Source: Gloeocapsopsis sp. IPPAS B-1203 (GTDB lineage: Bacteria; Cyanobacteriota; Cyanobacteriia; Cyanobacteriales; Chroococcidiopsidaceae). From it: DNA of 64,000 nt. The notes below the pieces were generated by a model, which worked only from the letters and a program-made list of their open reading frames with translations, was not told the DNA's origin and did not search any database. This document shows positions 61,908 through 64,000 of the stretch, one piece after another. Position 1 is the first letter of the stretch; each line of letters starts with the position of its first letter. The stretch spans positions 62,001 through 126,000 of the forward strand of contig NZ_PEIG01000013.1 in the NCBI RefSeq assembly GCF_002749975.1. Reading direction: 5' to 3'. The position numbers were made by a program, and so were the translations under genes.

Positions 61908-63557
61908 TTAAAAGGAAAAAGTAGTTCGGAGTGTTCCTATATAAATAGTATTATTAGCTTTGTTATGTTCTGGATTAGTGATAACTAGTATACCTGGAGT
62001 GATTCCAATATTTTTAGTGAGTTGAAACCGGTAAAAAGCTTCTAGATGCAAAGATGTATCTTTATCTTCACGTAAATTAATTTCATTACTTGTGACTTTG
62101 GGTGGTATACCAAGAACAATTCCTGCTAAGTTACCTTCTTGAAAAAGGTCTGGAAAAGCTAAAGTAATAGCATAGTTCAATATAGTTGCATTGGCTCCTT
62201 CGTTAGCTCCTGAAATAGCTTCAGTTTGAACATAACCAACCCATCCACCGACTGCCATCTGAGGACTAATCTGAAAGCTTGCTTCAAAACCATAAGAATT
62301 AGCTATATTGTCTGCTCCATCAAAAGGATCGTTAGCGTATATGCTTCCAACTCCTACATTACTGAAACCGTTGAAAGAGCGCACATAAGTTAAACCTAAA
62401 TTGATAGCTTCAGCTGGTCGCAAGGTTAGCTGAGCGATCGCCCCATAAGAGCCGCCAGTTAGTCCGGAGTTAGGATTGCTAGCTTCGGTAGCAAGATAGC
62501 CTAGTGATAAACTAGCCGTGTTACTAAAATTATATGTTACGCCAACTCCTGCACCAAAACTACTTTGCCAGTAAATGGGGTTGCGGTTGCCGAAAGCAGA
62601 GATTGAACCATCTCCTGCACTTCCTAAAAAAGGATTTATTGTATCTACAAAATCACTTAAAACTCCACCGTATGGCTCAACCAAAACATTTAAACGTTCT
62701 CCAATAGGAAATTGATAGGAAAGATAAAACAACCCAAAATCATTTTCGGTAGATCCACCAGTATCTTGCTCGTAAACCAGTCGTGCCATTTTGCTTCCAG
62801 TAACGTCAAGAAAATCTGGAAAATTATTGCCGTAAACTGAAACAATGAGTGCGTCTTGTCCAGTAAAACTAGTTTCAAGATTCAAAATTGCTCGTTGGCT
62901 AAACGAGAGGTTACTATCAACATCGCTAACTGAACTAGTTGAGACATTAGAAGGAATAGCTTTGTTATTTCTAGACGCTGTACTAAGAGCAAATATAACT
63001 TCTCCATTAAGCTTAGTTGTAGTAGAAAATTGATCTGCTTTCAATTCTGCTGTAGCTACTTCTAGTGCATCTACTCGATTCCCTAAAACAGTAAGTTCAT
63101 CTGCAAAATCTTCTTGTAACTTTTGTAAAGTGGCTAGATCTTCTTCAGGAAATAGCTCGGCTTTTGCAGTTGCAATCTGTTTATTGACTCGTTTTAAACA
63201 AGTATCTAAACTAGCAGCAAACTCATATCTGTTTAATACGCGATCGCCACGAAATAGATTATCTGAATACCCTGCAAGACAACTATACCGTTCGACTAAT
63301 GTTCGCAAAGCTTGGAATGCCCAGTCACTTGGCTGTACGTCAGATAGTTGCGAGACTGAAGTGATGGGAGCTTTTTGAGCTACTAAATTCTCAGAAAAGC
63401 TATAAACTTTAGTATGGTAAATAGTGTCGGATTGAGCCATTAAAGTAGAAGCTTGTGCGACTTGTCCACCCAGATCGTTTGTTGCAAACGCAGGTAGAAT
63501 TGGGGCAAGCGCTCCAATTACGCAAAATATCCCCAAGTTTATATAAGCTTTTTCCAC
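61908..63557 (-). CDS. SLH-domain porin, second copy
   Basis: A 549-residue protein with the same order as the first porin: signal peptide, SLH domain at about 70-135 (DVQPSDWAFQALRTLVERYS), coiled coil (LQKLQEDFADELTVLGNRVD) and OprB-type barrel ending TTFSF. It differs a good deal in the barrel. Only a poor version of the ATTTCA repeat (ATTTGT-CTTAA-TTTTCA, 63617-63633) lies 60 bp upstream, so its control may differ from that of copy 1. Confidence 0.88.
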   Translation of the reverse strand: MEKAYINLGIFCVIGALAPILPAFATNDLGGQVAQASTLMAQSDTIYHTKVYSFSENLVAQKAPITSVSQLSDVQPSDWAFQALRTLVERYSCLAGYSDNLFRGDRVLNRYEFAASLDTCLKRVNKQIATAKAELFPEEDLATLQKLQEDFADELTVLGNRVDALEVATAELKADQFSTTTKLNGEVIFALSTASRNNKAIPSNVSTSSVSDVDSNLSFSQRAILNLETSFTGQDALIVSVYGNNFPDFLDVTGSKMARLVYEQDTGGSTENDFGLFYLSYQFPIGERLNVLVEPYGGVLSDFVDTINPFLGSAGDGSISAFGNRNPIYWQSSFGAGVGVTYNFSNTASLSLGYLATEASNPNSGLTGGSYGAIAQLTLRPAEAINLGLTYVRSFNGFSNVGVGSIYANDPFDGADNIANSYGFEASFQISPQMAVGGWVGYVQTEAISGANEGANATILNYAITLAFPDLFQEGNLAGIVLGIPPKVTSNEINLREDKDTSLHLEAFYRFQLTKNIGITPGILVITNPEHNKANNTIYIGTLRTTFSF

Positions 63558-63682
63558 TCTACTTTATGCCTCACTCCTAAAAATCAACTTTCAATTATTG
63601 CTATTGAGTAGCAAATTGAAAATTAAGACAAATAATCAACTAAAGCTCTAAACTTTGATCTCTATGTACTGCCAGTCAAGTT

Positions 63683-64000
63683 TTAGCGATTAAAGGTAAA
63701 TCTACCGTTCACTTTCTCGCCCTTAATCTCAGAGAGAACGACAACTTGATGTTCTCCAGATGTCTGCCCAGGGAGCAAAGCAGCGTAGTGTTTTCCTTCA
63801 GCATCATAACTAAGAGGAAGCTCCTTCTGACTTCCGTCAGGAAGTTGAACTTGAGCAGTTACATTTGCATCGGATATTGCTTGATGATCGTCACCTGTTT
63901 GCAGATAGAAATCGATGTGGGTACCATTATTTTCGGGTACAGCTTCAAATTCTAAGTGATAAGGACCTGACTCTACAACTTGGCGACCTGTATTGCTACT
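63683..64000 (-). CDS. C-terminal part of a secreted metal-protein-like gene (partial)
   Basis: The minus strand is open from the right window edge to TAA 63683, about 105 residues. It reads QVVESGPYHLEFEAVPENNG, DDHQAISDANVTAQVQLPDG and KVNGRFTFNR, a beta-sandwich with the look of small cyanobacterial lipoproteins linked to metal efflux adaptors. The N-terminus lies outside the window. Function is not certain. Confidence 0.6.
   Translation of the reverse strand, partial: SSNTGRQVVESGPYHLEFEAVPENNGTHIDFYLQTGDDHQAISDANVTAQVQLPDGSQKELPLSYDAEGKHYAALLPGQTSGEHQVVVLSEIKGEKVNGRFTFNR

Noticed and set aside
1-64000. CRISPR arrays, tRNA or rRNA genes
   Set aside because: No evenly spaced repeat array and no tRNA or rRNA signature was seen by eye.

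Overview
This window reads as part of a cyanobacterial plasmid. The GCGATCGC octamer (HIP1-like) is scattered through it. The porins at the right end have the SLH plus OprB layout typical of cyanobacteria, and the left end carries a ParA/ParB pair and a stand-alone type IA topoisomerase. No rRNA, tRNA, ribosomal protein or CRISPR array was seen. The gene content is that of a heavy-metal resistance island.

Layout. 1-10.2 kb: plasmid maintenance and small plasmid genes (topoisomerase, parA/parB, a winged-helix-like repeat protein, small zinc-ribbon proteins, a DUF4238 protein) with several decayed genes. 10.3-16 kb: two MerR-type regulators and their targets, namely a thioredoxin-like protein, a broken CopZ-type Fe-S protein, a Met-rich secreted protein, DUF2933, a BNR-repeat protein and a TVP38/TMEM64 membrane protein. 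16.1-19.1 kb: three nested insertion sequences. 19.2-28.9 kb: TPR protein, an operon of multicopper oxidase, ZIP transporter and Rieske protein, YnfA, two CrcB fluoride channels with a broken DUF190 gene, a ChrB-like protein, a CaCA exchanger and a second ZIP protein, with remnants of a P-type ATPase, an ArsR repressor and an AI-2E transporter. 29-37.4 kb: CorC/TlyC-type protein, MscS channel, an NrsD-like exporter with a His-rich tail, a Coq4-like protein with TetR, SMI1/KNR4, azoreductase and an ECF41 sigma factor. 37.4-52.4 kb: cusA with a mini adaptor, an OmpR/histidine-kinase pair, an SmtB-type repressor facing a ZiaA-type ATPase, VKOR-thioredoxin, TPR, CDF and CPBP genes, then a CopB-type ATPase. 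52.5-64 kb: a second two-component operon (regulator, kinase, DUF1830, TolC), secreted DUF2808 proteins and two SLH porins.

How it works together (inference). Two regulons can be read from the DNA. One is a direct repeat, ATTTCA-N5-ATTTCA, found seven times upstream of cusBA, copB, the regulator-kinase-tolC operon, two DUF2808 genes, a porin and an apparent small RNA gene. In each case it has the same orientation, and the register of a conserved downstream promoter element holds to within a few bases. It looks like the binding site of one of the OmpR-type regulators and would link inner-membrane export, outer-membrane passage and periplasmic proteins. The other is a MerR operator found three times, with a 20-bp promoter spacer, controlling the regulator and two neighbouring transcription units.

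Many genes here are broken by small indels or stops. Some lie beside homopolymers and could be assembly errors. Others (an 11-bp duplication, three in-frame stops, nested insertions with target duplications) look like real decay.
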